DNA from: Syntrophorhabdaceae bacterium PtaU1.Bin034
GTDB lineage: Bacteria; Desulfobacterota_G; Syntrophorhabdia; Syntrophorhabdales; WCHB1-27
Direction: 5' to 3'
Assembly (NCBI GenBank): GCA_002067405.1
Contig: MVRP01000051.1
Location: 1 to 25,421, forward strand
Length of the DNA: 25,421 bases
Shown here: positions 8,045 to 15,533 of the stretch, one piece after another
How positions within the stretch are numbered: position 1 is the first letter of the stretch
Layout of the letters: every line of letters begins with the position of its first letter
The notes under the pieces: model-generated
The model's database searches: none
What the model was told of the DNA's origin: nothing
What the model saw: the letters and a program-made list of their open reading frames with translations, nothing else
Position numbers and translations under genes: made by a program

Positions 8045-9247
8045 TTAAAAAGGCTGACCGAACAGCATGACCTCGTGTAGGTATTTCTGGAATGATTCGA
8101 CGGTCCGCATGGCTTTCCGGAGCTTCCCCGACTCCTCGCCACTCAGCTTGGCCGGATCAACGAAATTGGCGCTGTCACGCTTGTTGGCAACCTCGATTTG
8201 ATTCATGATCCGATGGCGGTCGAACAGGAGGTATGCATCGATGAGATCCTCCGCCATTTCTTTCTTTATCATGTTCATGTCCCTCAGCCGCTTTATCCTC
8301 TTTATCGTGTTTGTCTCGTAGAGCCCTTCCTCGAGGGCAAGGGCGCGGACCGACATGATAAGAGGGGACCAGCCGAGAAGCTTCAGGTTGAACTTGCCTT
8401 GATGGTCACCGCTCGTTTCCACCCTGAATTTGCCGAAGAAACCGAGGGCAGTGGACATCATCACCGAAGATTCGGCGATCTCTTTCATTATATTCCTGTT
8501 TTCCTTCAGGAGAGCAAAAAATTCGTCGAGTACCGCCCGAAAAAGGGACTGATCTCCGTGGATGACACGTGCATCGGTGATGATAATGAGGTCGAGCAGC
8601 TCGAGCGTGCCTTTCGCCTGACCGAGGGTTTCTCCGATCCTTTTTTTCCATTCGGTTACGGAGCCCCGCCATTTTTCATTGGAGGGCATGATCCCGCCCT
8701 TGCATTTTTCGAAACCGACCTCATGAAGCCCTTCCACCATGCGACCGGCAAAGTCCTCAAAGTACCGCTTCTCCCCGTCTTCCCCGTACACGAGCATGTT
8801 GTCCTGGTCGGTGAAAAATGTCTGTTCGTCACGCCCTTCGCTGCCCAGACCGATCCAGCAGTACGCCGAAGGAGGGGGCCCGAAACCCTGCTGCTTCATC
8901 TCCTCCTCGACAAGCTGCAGCACACGAACGGTAATCCTGTCCCTTATGATGCGAAAGAGATCGTGGACATCGACGAGTGCCTGCTCTTCCTCGAAGTAGT
9001 CCTTTATGCCCGCAGACGATTTCTCGTGATACTGCCTCAGTTTCCCATAGTCCCTGCTCGTATCGATGGCGTCCAGCATGTGGGATAGCTCCGTTTCGAA
9101 ACGCTCGCTGTCCCTCAGCGCGGCCCACAGTGTCTTCCTGAGCTCGACGAGTACATTGTACCGGTCGTGGCGCAGGAGCGTCCTGTCGTGCATGGTCTCT
9201 CTATATTCCGCGACGAACCGGTCAACTATGGAGAAATTGAGCGGCAT
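8045..9247 (-). CDS. DUF294-type nucleotidyltransferase
   Basis: Putative nucleotidyltransferase related to GlnD (PII uridylyltransferase) and the DUF294 family; the substrate is unknown. A helical N-terminal region (1-120) precedes the catalytic core. The core shows GLGSEGRDEQTFFTDQDN (133-150), the family's G-S-x-G-R-x-E-Q-T...T-D-Q-D signature with likely metal ligands D147 and D149. The DUF294 C-terminal substrate-binding domain follows, with LKLLGWSPLIMSVRALALEE and a helical C-terminus (YLLFDRHRIMNQIE). In most relatives a cyclic-nucleotide-binding domain and/or a CBS pair is fused in front. Here neither is present in this chain, but a CBS pair is the next gene. The ATG overlaps the valS stop by 1 nt (TGATG). 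Confidence 0.88.
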   Translation of the reverse strand: MPLNFSIVDRFVAEYRETMHDRTLLRHDRYNVLVELRKTLWAALRDSERFETELSHMLDAIDTSRDYGKLRQYHEKSSAGIKDYFEEEQALVDVHDLFRIIRDRITVRVLQLVEEEMKQQGFGPPPSAYCWIGLGSEGRDEQTFFTDQDNMLVYGEDGEKRYFEDFAGRMVEGLHEVGFEKCKGGIMPSNEKWRGSVTEWKKRIGETLGQAKGTLELLDLIIITDARVIHGDQSLFRAVLDEFFALLKENRNIMKEIAESSVMMSTALGFFGKFRVETSGDHQGKFNLKLLGWSPLIMSVRALALEEGLYETNTIKRIKRLRDMNMIKKEMAEDLIDAYLLFDRHRIMNQIEVANKRDSANFVDPAKLSGEESGKLRKAMRTVESFQKYLHEVMLFGQPF

Positions 9248-11883
9248 CAGCTCCTCAGGAGTCCCTCGAGCATGCCCTTGCTGGCAAGCAGTTTTTCCCG
9301 CTTCACCCGCAGCTCCTCAAAGTTCGCTTCTTCCTTCTGAAGTATGGCGGCAGGCGCCTTTTCCCTGAAGGCCCTGTTGTTGAGCTTGTTGAAAAGCCTG
9401 TCGATCTCCTGGGTGACCTTTGCCAGTTCTTTCTCGACCCGTGCCTGTTCCCTATGGATAACCTCGGGGTCCCTTATGGGAACGAAGACTTCCACGTCCC
9501 TGAATATCCCTATTGCAGCCCTTTCCGGCGCATGATCGGTGACGTAGCCGATCTCCGAGACCCTCGCGAGCTCTTTGACGTAGTAGCCGTATGTTTCGAG
9601 AAGAGGGCGATGGCCGTTTGCCCGGATCTCGACATCGACCTTGGTGCTCGGGGGGAATCCCATTTCACCCCTTATGTTTCTTATGGCATCGATTATCCCC
9701 ATAATCATGCCCATCTGCGTCTCCCCTTCCTCATCGACCTCGTCCTGCTCGACCTTCGGGAAGGGGGCGACCATGATGCTCTCATCTTTCCTGAAGGGCA
9801 TGCGCTGGTAGATCTCCTCGGTCACAAAGGGCATGAAAGGGTGGAGCAGCTTCAGCATGTCGATAAACGTTGCGTGCAGGTTTGCCGCCGTGACGCCCGC
9901 GTCAAATGCCGTCACCTTGCCGTAGAGGTTCGGTTTTATCAGCTCGAGGTACCAGTCGCAGAATTCGTGCCATACAAAGCTGTAGAGGGTGTGCGCCGCG
10001 TCGCTGAAACGATACGCGTCTATCGCCTCCGCCACTTCTTTGGCTACCTGCTGCAGCCGCGACCTGATCCATCTGTCGGGGAGGAAGGAAGACGGCTTGT
10101 ATCCCGGCTCGAAGGTTACATTCTCCAGGAGGGTTGCCGTGAGGCGGGATGCGTTCCAGATCTTGTTGACGAAGTTCCTGGTCCCTTCGATCCTTTCTTC
10201 GGACAAAAGCACGTCCCTGCCCTGGGCTGCAAGCATGGCAAAGGTGAACCGGAAGGCATCGGTCCCGTACTTGTCGATCATGAGGAGCGGGTCGATCACG
10301 TTGCCCTTTGATTTGCTCATTTTCTTGCCTTCCGCATCCCTCACGAGGGCGTGGATGTAAACCTCCCGGAACGGTACGTCGTTCCTGAAATGGAGGCCCA
10401 TCATGATCATCCTGGCAACCCAGAAAAAGAGTATGTCGAAACCCGTAATGAGAAGCGACGTAGGGTAAAAGGTCTTCAGGTCATCCGTTTCGTCCGGCCA
10501 GCCGAGGGTCGAAAAGGGCCAGAGCCCGGACGAGAACCACGTATCGAGCACGTCCGATTCCTGCCTGACCGGTCCGCCGCATGTGCGGCACGACGTGATA
10601 TCTTCACGCGAGACGTAGAATTCGTTGCAGGCGTCGCAATACCAGACCGGGATGCGGTGGCCCCACCAGATCTGCCTGGAAATGCACCAGTCCTTGATAT
10701 TCTCCATCCACTCGAAATAGACCTTTTCCCACATCTCGGGGATGATCCTCACCCGATGGTCGCGGACGGCCTGAATTGCCGGTTCTGCCAGGGGTTTCAT
10801 CCGCACGAACCACTGGAGCGAGACGATGGGCTCAACCACGGTCTTGCAGCGGTAGCACCTCCCCACCACGAGCGGGTAGTCTTCGATCTTTTCCAGGAGG
10901 CCCGCTGTCCGCAGGTCTTCGATCATACGGTCTCTCGCCTCGAAGCGGTCCAATCCCTTGTACTGGAATGCCCGGTCGTTCATCCGGCCGTCGTCATCTA
11001 TCACCTTGATCACTTCAAGGTGGTGTTTCTTGCCGATCTCGAAGTCGTTGAAGTCGTGCCCCGGCGTTATCTTCAGCGCGCCGGTACCGAATTCCATGTC
11101 CACGTAGGTGTCGCCGATGACCGGGATCTTCTTGTTCACGAGCGGGAGGATCATCTGCCTTCCCACCAGCGACGCATATCTCGGGTCGTTGGGATTGACG
11201 GCAACGGCGGTGTCCCCGAGCAGCGTTTCCGGCCTCGTGGTGGCCACCACGACATGCCCGCCGCCGTCGGCAAAGGGGTACCTGATGTAATAAAGGTGGC
11301 CTTTGGTTTCCTCGTGCTCCACCTCCACATCGGAAAGGGCGGTTTTGCACCTGGGGCACCAGTTTATGATGTAATCCCCGCGATAAATGAGACCTTCCTC
11401 AAAAAGCCTCACGAAGACCTCCCGCACTGCCCTGCTCAGGCCCTCGTCCATGGTAAACCGCTCGCGCGACCAGTCGCAGGAAGAACCGAGGCGCTTCAAT
11501 TGCTCGATGATGGTCCCGCCCGATTTTTCCTTCCACTCCCAGACCTTCTTTATGAACGCATCCCTTCCGATGTGCTCCGGTCTGAGGCCGTCTTTAAGGA
11601 GTTCTCTCTCGACCACATTCTGCGTCGCAATACCCGCATGGTCCGTTCCCGGCAACCAGAGGGCGTTGAACCCGGACATTCTCTTGAACCGAACGATTAT
11701 ATCCTGGAGCGTATTATTGAGTGCATGCCCCATGTGAAGAACGCCGGTCACGTTGGGGGGTGGTATGACGATACAGAAAGGCGGTTTCGACGAGACGCTT
11801 TCCGCCCTGAAATAGTCTTTTTCCTTCCAGTAAGTGTACCATTTCCGTTCTACCTGCTTCGGATCGTAGACCTTGTCTATCAC
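9247..11883 (-). CDS. valS: Valyl-tRNA synthetase
   Basis: Class I aminoacyl-tRNA synthetase that charges tRNA(Val). All landmarks are present: HMGH (residues 50-53, the HIGH motif); a CP1 editing domain containing TTRPET (215-220) and GTGALKITPGHD (266-277); Cys pairs at C176/C179, C343/C346 and C416/C419 with C432/C435; KMSKS (521-525); an anticodon-binding domain (FVWHEFCDWYLE region); and a C-terminal tRNA-binding coiled coil (about 810-878). The full length is 878 residues. The GTG start at 11883 has GGAG 10 nt upstream and overlaps the response-regulator stop by 4 nt (GTGA). It is the third gene of the operon. Confidence 0.97.
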   Translation of the reverse strand: MIDKVYDPKQVERKWYTYWKEKDYFRAESVSSKPPFCIVIPPPNVTGVLHMGHALNNTLQDIIVRFKRMSGFNALWLPGTDHAGIATQNVVERELLKDGLRPEHIGRDAFIKKVWEWKEKSGGTIIEQLKRLGSSCDWSRERFTMDEGLSRAVREVFVRLFEEGLIYRGDYIINWCPRCKTALSDVEVEHEETKGHLYYIRYPFADGGGHVVVATTRPETLLGDTAVAVNPNDPRYASLVGRQMILPLVNKKIPVIGDTYVDMEFGTGALKITPGHDFNDFEIGKKHHLEVIKVIDDDGRMNDRAFQYKGLDRFEARDRMIEDLRTAGLLEKIEDYPLVVGRCYRCKTVVEPIVSLQWFVRMKPLAEPAIQAVRDHRVRIIPEMWEKVYFEWMENIKDWCISRQIWWGHRIPVWYCDACNEFYVSREDITSCRTCGGPVRQESDVLDTWFSSGLWPFSTLGWPDETDDLKTFYPTSLLITGFDILFFWVARMIMMGLHFRNDVPFREVYIHALVRDAEGKKMSKSKGNVIDPLLMIDKYGTDAFRFTFAMLAAQGRDVLLSEERIEGTRNFVNKIWNASRLTATLLENVTFEPGYKPSSFLPDRWIRSRLQQVAKEVAEAIDAYRFSDAAHTLYSFVWHEFCDWYLELIKPNLYGKVTAFDAGVTAANLHATFIDMLKLLHPFMPFVTEEIYQRMPFRKDESIMVAPFPKVEQDEVDEEGETQMGMIMGIIDAIRNIRGEMGFPPSTKVDVEIRANGHRPLLETYGYYVKELARVSEIGYVTDHAPERAAIGIFRDVEVFVPIRDPEVIHREQARVEKELAKVTQEIDRLFNKLNNRAFREKAPAAILQKEEANFEELRVKREKLLASKGMLEGLLRS

Positions 11884-12788
11884 GACGTGGACTCCTTCAG
11901 TAATTTATCAATTTCTTCCCTTATCACCTTTTCGGCGATCTCGAGTAACATCTGTTTTACGTAGTCTTCGACATACTGGGTCAGGATGGGGGCGAGCCGC
12001 GCGGAAAGCTTGTTTGCCGCCTCCTCCATTGCCTGATTGAGCACTACCTTGAACTGCGCCTCAAGCTCGGATTCCGGCTCGCTCACTTCCACAGGATTTT
12101 CGACTTCCTGCACCCTCAATGCCGAAGCCGGGCCGCCCGAAACGCTCTCCATGGCATCCCTGAGCTTGTTTCCCAGCACATCATGAAGCTTGACCTCTTT
12201 CTTCACTGATTCCTTAAGTGCTTCGATAGTTTCCGACGGTGCCTCCCCCTGGGGCCGGGCCTGGTTGTCCGTTTCACTGCCGGTCCGGCCGGAAGGCGGC
12301 TCGAACTCCCATTTCAGCACATCTCTCACCTGTCTTCTGGGGATAGTCAGCCCTTCATCGGGTCCCGGCACATCTCTTATTTGCCTTCCGGACGGCTCTT
12401 TCCTTTCTTCTACAAGGTCCGTCAGCTCGATCACGTCATCCTCTCGTGTGATGGTTTCGTAGATCCTGAAAAAGTTGATCGGCTTCTCTATGACGCCGTC
12501 GGCCTGGTAACCCAGCAGTTCGGTGCCGTCGGCTTCATCCTTCAGGAAGAAAAAACTTGCCGATTCCAGCAGCCTCTGTCTCTGCAGCTTCTTGTAGACC
12601 TCTATTCCGTTGATTTTAGGGAGATTGACATTAACGATGTAGACGTCCGGATTCATCTTTTCCGCAACTTTCTCGACCTCTTTCCCGTTCGATGCGTAGA
12701 TGATCTCGTAGTGTTCCCTGGAGAAGATCGTCTTGAAGGCGTGCTGTAGGCTTCCGTCCCTGTCCGCAACGACTATTTTTCTCTTCAT
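11880..12788 (-). CDS. Atypical response regulator (pseudo-receiver) with helical C-terminus
   Basis: The N-terminal 120 residues form a CheY-like receiver: beta-1 IVVADRD with acidic D9/D11, and the conserved Lys in EKPI (K102). The position of the phosphoacceptor Asp is Asn: IVNVNLPKINGIEV has N53 where I..D..LP.M.G is usual (codon AAT instead of GAT). Phospho-relay through Asp is therefore unlikely. Residues 120-220 are a low-complexity acidic/Pro linker. Residues about 228-302 are amphipathic helix ending in VEDYVKQMLLEIAEKVIREE, which resembles the C-terminal helices of deltaproteobacterial FrzS-type regulators and loosely those of PopZ. That suggests protein-protein assembly rather than DNA binding (inference). 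The ATG at 12788 has GGGGGA upstream, 9 nt after the dNTPase gene. Confidence 0.8.
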   Translation of the reverse strand: MKRKIVVADRDGSLQHAFKTIFSREHYEIIYASNGKEVEKVAEKMNPDVYIVNVNLPKINGIEVYKKLQRQRLLESASFFFLKDEADGTELLGYQADGVIEKPINFFRIYETITREDDVIELTDLVEERKEPSGRQIRDVPGPDEGLTIPRRQVRDVLKWEFEPPSGRTGSETDNQARPQGEAPSETIEALKESVKKEVKLHDVLGNKLRDAMESVSGGPASALRVQEVENPVEVSEPESELEAQFKVVLNQAMEEAANKLSARLAPILTQYVEDYVKQMLLEIAEKVIREEIDKLLKESTS

Positions 12789-12797
12789 GTATCCCCC

Positions 12798-13835
12798 TTA
12801 AACAGGAATCTTCCAAGGCATTGGAAGGAATATCCTCTCGAAAAGGTTAAAGGCGTATCGGTCGGTCATCCCGGCAATATAATCACAGACGCAGACCGAA
12901 GGGGCATCGTAAAAATCGTCTATTCCCATTTCCTCAAGAAAGGCGGCAGGCTGTTTGAGGAAGTAACCGTACAGGTCCTCGATGATCTTCGAGCACTTCT
13001 CGAAGTCGTTGTGAACCATGCTGTTTTCGTACACGCGGTCGTAGAGGAAAGCGCGAAGCTCGACTATGTGCTGCTCCACTTCTTCCTCGATTGACAGGTC
13101 GCCTGTCTCGAGGGTAGAGCCGATCACGGCCCGCACCATTCTGTCTATCCTTTTGGAATGGGTGTCGCCCAGGAATTTCCTGCAATTGGAGGGCAAATCG
13201 GAAACGGTGATCACGTTCCCCCTGATGGCATCATCGATGTCATGATTGACGTAGGCGATCACGTCCGCGATCCGGACAACCTCCGCTTCTCTCGTCAACG
13301 GTCTTTCCCCTTCTTCCCGGATCATGATGCACCCTTTGCCTTTTGAATGCTTCACGATGCCGTCTCTCACCTCGATGGTAAGGTTCAGACCCTGTCCGTC
13401 CCGCTCGAGGAGATCAACCACCCTCAGGCTCTGCTCGTTGTGCCGAAAACCGCCCTCGTGAAGCTCGTTCAGGACCGCTTCTCCCGCGTGGCCGAAAGGC
13501 GTGTGGCCAAGATCGTGACCGAGCGCAATGGCTTCGACCAGGTCTTCGTTAAGGAGGAGTGATTTTGCGATAGTCCTCGCGATCTGGGAAACCTCAAGGG
13601 TGTGGGTCAGACGGGTCCGGTAATGATCATCGGTGGGGAAGAGAAAGACTTGAGTCTTGTATTTCAGTCTGCGGAATGCCTTGCAGTGAACTATTTTGTC
13701 CCGATCATGTTGAAAGGCAGGCCTGATGTCGCATGGAGGCTCCTCTTTGAGCCGCCCCCTGGTGTAGCGGCTTTTCTGTGCAAATGGTGAGAGGTTTTCC
13801 TCCTCCCTGTCCTCTAATGTTTGTCTGATATCCAT
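12798..13835 (-). CDS. dGTPase-like dNTP triphosphohydrolase (HD domain)
   Basis: Hydrolyses dNTPs to deoxynucleoside plus triphosphate, thereby controlling dNTP pools. It matches the bacterial dGTPase-like subgroup of about 340 residues: SPFAQKSRYTRGR near the N-terminus, then FQHDRDKIVHCKAFRRLKYK, TRLTHTLEVSQIAR and GHDLGHTPFGHAGE. HD metal ligands are H78, H107/D108 and D191 (in VRIADVIAYVNHD). The N-terminus MDIRQTLEDREE fits the subgroup, so the ATG at 13835 is accepted, although no Shine-Dalgarno is visible and the predicted leader is only about 19 nt. It is the first gene of the eight-gene minus-strand operon. Confidence 0.93.
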   Translation of the reverse strand: MDIRQTLEDREEENLSPFAQKSRYTRGRLKEEPPCDIRPAFQHDRDKIVHCKAFRRLKYKTQVFLFPTDDHYRTRLTHTLEVSQIARTIAKSLLLNEDLVEAIALGHDLGHTPFGHAGEAVLNELHEGGFRHNEQSLRVVDLLERDGQGLNLTIEVRDGIVKHSKGKGCIMIREEGERPLTREAEVVRIADVIAYVNHDIDDAIRGNVITVSDLPSNCRKFLGDTHSKRIDRMVRAVIGSTLETGDLSIEEEVEQHIVELRAFLYDRVYENSMVHNDFEKCSKIIEDLYGYFLKQPAAFLEEMGIDDFYDAPSVCVCDYIAGMTDRYAFNLFERIFLPMPWKIPV

Positions 13836-13860
13836 ATAAATAAAGGAGATAATTCAAGCT

Positions 13861-13889
13861 AATGTATCACAAGGATGCGACTATTTCAA
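13861..13889 (-). promoter_or_regulatory. Probable sigma-70-type promoter of the dNTPase-valS-gatCA operon
   Basis: On the minus strand TTGAAA (13884-13889) is separated by exactly 17 nt from TACATT (13861-13866). The inferred start site is near 13854, giving a leader of about 19 nt. An inverted repeat, GCGACT (13877-13882) / AGTCGC (13893-13898), brackets the -35 box and may be an operator. Confidence 0.55.
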
Positions 13890-13898
13890 TAAAGTCGC
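13877..13898. repeat. Inverted repeat over the operon -35 box
   Basis: Perfect 6-bp arms GCGACT and AGTCGC with a 10-nt spacer containing the minus-strand TTGAAA. The half-sites are about 16 bp apart centre to centre. It could bind a dimeric regulator or fold as a hairpin. Confidence 0.4.
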
Positions 13899-14060
13899 TC
13901 GATTCGGGCGGGTAGCGTCGAGGCGGAGGGAGGTTCAGGTTCCCGGGCTGTCCGGACCCTCAATACCGGTACGATTGTTCGTGCGCCCTTCGGTAATGGA
14001 AGGGAAACGGGGATCGGTCGAAGGAGGGGTCACCCGGGTGGCAACGGGTGTCGACACGCA

Positions 14061-14588
14061 TCAGAACAGGAAAAAGATACCGAGCTTACTCTCAACCGAG
14101 AAGCGTTCCCCCCTGTCGAATCTTCGCTGGAGGTCATATGCCTGTTTTTCCAGGGGAATGCTCGAATAATCGCGTCTATTCTTGATCCAGCCCGCAAGAT
14201 ACTCCTCAAGAAATCTTCGCACGCCCAGGTAACGATACTGAACGACGTGCACCATTTCATGAAAGAGAATTGAGAGGCGATCCTTATCGCTGCGCTGCAC
14301 GGCCTTGGACATAAGGATACAATCGACGAAAGTTATTCCGTCCATCTCGCGGAAGTCGATAACGCTGAGCCCCAGGTCCTTCAGGCGGGGATAGAAAGGA
14401 GGATTGTCGATGCGGCCCACTAAAGCGACCCTTGCAGAATCGAGCACCCGGGACTTGAAATAGGGTAAAAGCCGCTCCCTGTCGGCCCCGCCGATCCTTT
14501 TCGCACGCATTCCATAGACAGACCTCTGTCCGACTATCCATTTGTAGGTTTCCTGCATGAGCATATTCATTATATCGCGATTGTTCAT
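14061..14588 (-). CDS. HExxH-motif putative metallopeptidase-like protein
   Basis: No named family recognised with confidence. The 175-residue protein has no signal peptide or membrane segment. The centre carries the zinc-binding motif HEMVH (H110, E111, H114) in LSILFHEMVHVVQYRYLG. Downstream RRFLEEYLAGWI and IPLEKQAYDLQ offer possible third ligands (E128/E129 or E147). The layout HExxHVxQ...LE.xAY recalls DUF4157-like minimal metalloprotease folds, but without the usual secretion or toxin context. The start ATG has only a weak ribosome site. A strong promoter-like sequence lies 31 nt upstream. Catalytic activity is unproven. Confidence 0.75.
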   Translation of the reverse strand: MNNRDIMNMLMQETYKWIVGQRSVYGMRAKRIGGADRERLLPYFKSRVLDSARVALVGRIDNPPFYPRLKDLGLSVIDFREMDGITFVDCILMSKAVQRSDKDRLSILFHEMVHVVQYRYLGVRRFLEEYLAGWIKNRRDYSSIPLEKQAYDLQRRFDRGERFSVESKLGIFFLF

Positions 14589-14618
14589 GTGCGGTGCCTG
14601 CCGTATAACCGGCGGATT

Positions 14619-14647
14619 ATTCTAACTTTTTGCCGGTCTGTTGTCCA
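14619..14647 (-). promoter_or_regulatory. Probable promoter of the HExxH gene
   Basis: Minus-strand TGGACA (14642-14647), 17-nt spacer, TAGAAT (14619-14624). Each box matches 5 of 6 consensus positions. The leader to the ATG at 14588 would be about 24 nt. Confidence 0.6.
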
Positions 14648-14734
14648 CACACCCTTAATCGTTGTGAGGAGAGATCTTGAAAAGGCTGTCCGAAGCTTCA
14701 GGTCTGATCAGCCCTGTGAGCCCGGCTGCCGCTT

Positions 14735-15208
14735 CTATTCGGACTTGTATTGGTAGATCTTGCCGGCAAGTTGCAGAGGGGATCTGATCATTCTGAAGAC
14801 CAGCTTCCGGGCGTTCTTTCGTCTGATCGTTATCTTTCCGAAGTCAAGTATCTTGCCGAGAGAAGGTTGATAGACGTCGACCCTCTCTATTTCCGACAAA
14901 GGGATGTCATAAGACCTTCGCCACAGGCCTCCGACGCGCAGGCGCAAGCTGCTCCTGCTCAGGACAATTTCTGATCTCTCGAAGTTGATGGAAGAAAAAA
15001 TACCCCAGATGGTACCGAGGGCAAGAATCACGGCAGCAGGCAAGCCTTTTGACGGAATGGACAGCCCGCCGATCATCATGAGACCGCCCGGGCCGAAAAA
15101 CATGATCCAATGGAGCCGGGTCCGGTAAGGCATCTCATCGTTTCTTTCCCTGTCGCTCTCGACGCGTTCCTGTTCCATTCGTCCCGTGCCTCTCCTGTCG
15201 ATTGTCAT
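14735..15208 (-). CDS. Bacterial PH-domain membrane protein
   Basis: A 157-residue inner-membrane protein: a polar, charged N-terminus (1-33), a short hydrophobic hairpin (about 34-73: IMFFGPGGLMMIGGL and LPAAVILALGTIWGIF), then a bPH_2-like (DUF304/YdbS-type) beta domain with VGGLWRRSYDIPLSEIERVD and FGKITIRRKNARKLVF. The function of these domains is generally unknown. The start is uncertain: the ATG at 15208 gives the full ORF; internal ATGs at codon 11 (AGGAG lies 13 nt upstream) and codon 26 are alternatives. The promoter at 15266-15295 is compatible with any of these. Confidence 0.75.
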   Translation of the reverse strand: MTIDRRGTGRMEQERVESDRERNDEMPYRTRLHWIMFFGPGGLMMIGGLSIPSKGLPAAVILALGTIWGIFSSINFERSEIVLSRSSLRLRVGGLWRRSYDIPLSEIERVDVYQPSLGKILDFGKITIRRKNARKLVFRMIRSPLQLAGKIYQYKSE

Positions 15209-15265
15209 CGCCGTTTTTATTCAAGATTGCGGCGCTTCCCTGCTTATTGCAGCGGTGAATGAGCC

Positions 15266-15295
15266 ATGCTACCAAATGCGCCCGTCCATTGTCAA
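15266..15295 (-). promoter_or_regulatory. Probable promoter of the PH-domain gene
   Basis: Minus-strand TTGACA (15290-15295, perfect -35), 18-nt spacer, TAGCAT (15266-15271, 4 of 6). The inferred start is near 15259, about 51 nt before the ATG at 15208. Confidence 0.55.
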
Positions 15296-15426
15296 CGCCG
15301 GCCCTGCTCGCTCATCGGCTGCGGCGTCGAATGATCGACGGTCAGCCCGAAGAGCGAAGAAGAATCCTTCGATAAGCTTTTTTCCGCTGTCGTTCCCGGT
15401 CTCCCGGAAAAGCGCGAAAAATTTTC

Positions 15427-15445
15427 TTGACCAAAAATTGGTCAA
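15427..15445. repeat. Perfect inverted repeat overlapping -35 (operator candidate)
   Basis: Arms TTGACCAA (15427-15434) and TTGGTCAA (15438-15445) around AAA. The left arm is the -35 box itself, so an occupied site would block RNA polymerase. The size and short spacer fit a TetR-, MarR- or GntR-type dimer site; no family can be assigned from sequence alone. Confidence 0.6.
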
Positions 15446-15456
15446 GGGGATACAAT
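15427..15456 (+). promoter_or_regulatory. Probable promoter of the zinc-ribbon gene
   Basis: TTGACC (15427-15432), 18-nt spacer, TACAAT (15451-15456). Each box matches 5 of 6 consensus positions. The inferred start is near 15463, about 70 nt before the ATG. The -35 and spacer are covered by an inverted repeat. Confidence 0.6.
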
Positions 15457-15481
15457 TCAAGTGTTCCGTTCAAGTATTCCG
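15456..15481 (+). repeat. Tandem 13-nt direct repeat at the transcription start
   Basis: TTCAAGTGTTCCG (15456-15468) followed directly by TTCAAGTATTCCG (15469-15481), 12 of 13 identical. It lies directly downstream of the -10 box over the inferred start site. Confidence 0.6.
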
Positions 15482-15533
15482 TTTCAGGCGACGCAAAACT
15501 CAAGCAACGATACGAATCCAGGGAAAACGAGAA

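Larger units (their letters stand above)
15209..15533. other. 325-nt divergent intergenic region
   Basis: Lies between the minus-strand PH-domain gene and the plus-strand zinc-ribbon gene. It holds one promoter for each direction, a perfect inverted repeat and a 13-nt tandem repeat (listed separately). I see no convincing coding sequence: small ORFs on both strands lack ribosome sites and recognisable motifs. Confidence 0.6.

Noticed and set aside
10351..11964. Long plus-strand ORF (537 codons) opposite valS
   Set aside because: It is antisense to a full-length valyl-tRNA synthetase, has no recognisable domain, and is His/Arg/Asp-rich in the way shadows of GC-rich genes are.
14031..14050. 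Inverted repeat CACCCG/CGGGTG downstream of the HExxH gene as terminator
   Set aside because: The stem is 6 bp with no T-tract on either strand, in a GC-rich stretch where such repeats arise by chance.
15186..15533. 5' extension of the zinc-ribbon reading frame to 173 codons
   Set aside because: The extension contains the promoter, the palindrome and the tandem repeat and shows no protein-like pattern; the Cys-containing part alone looks like a real protein.
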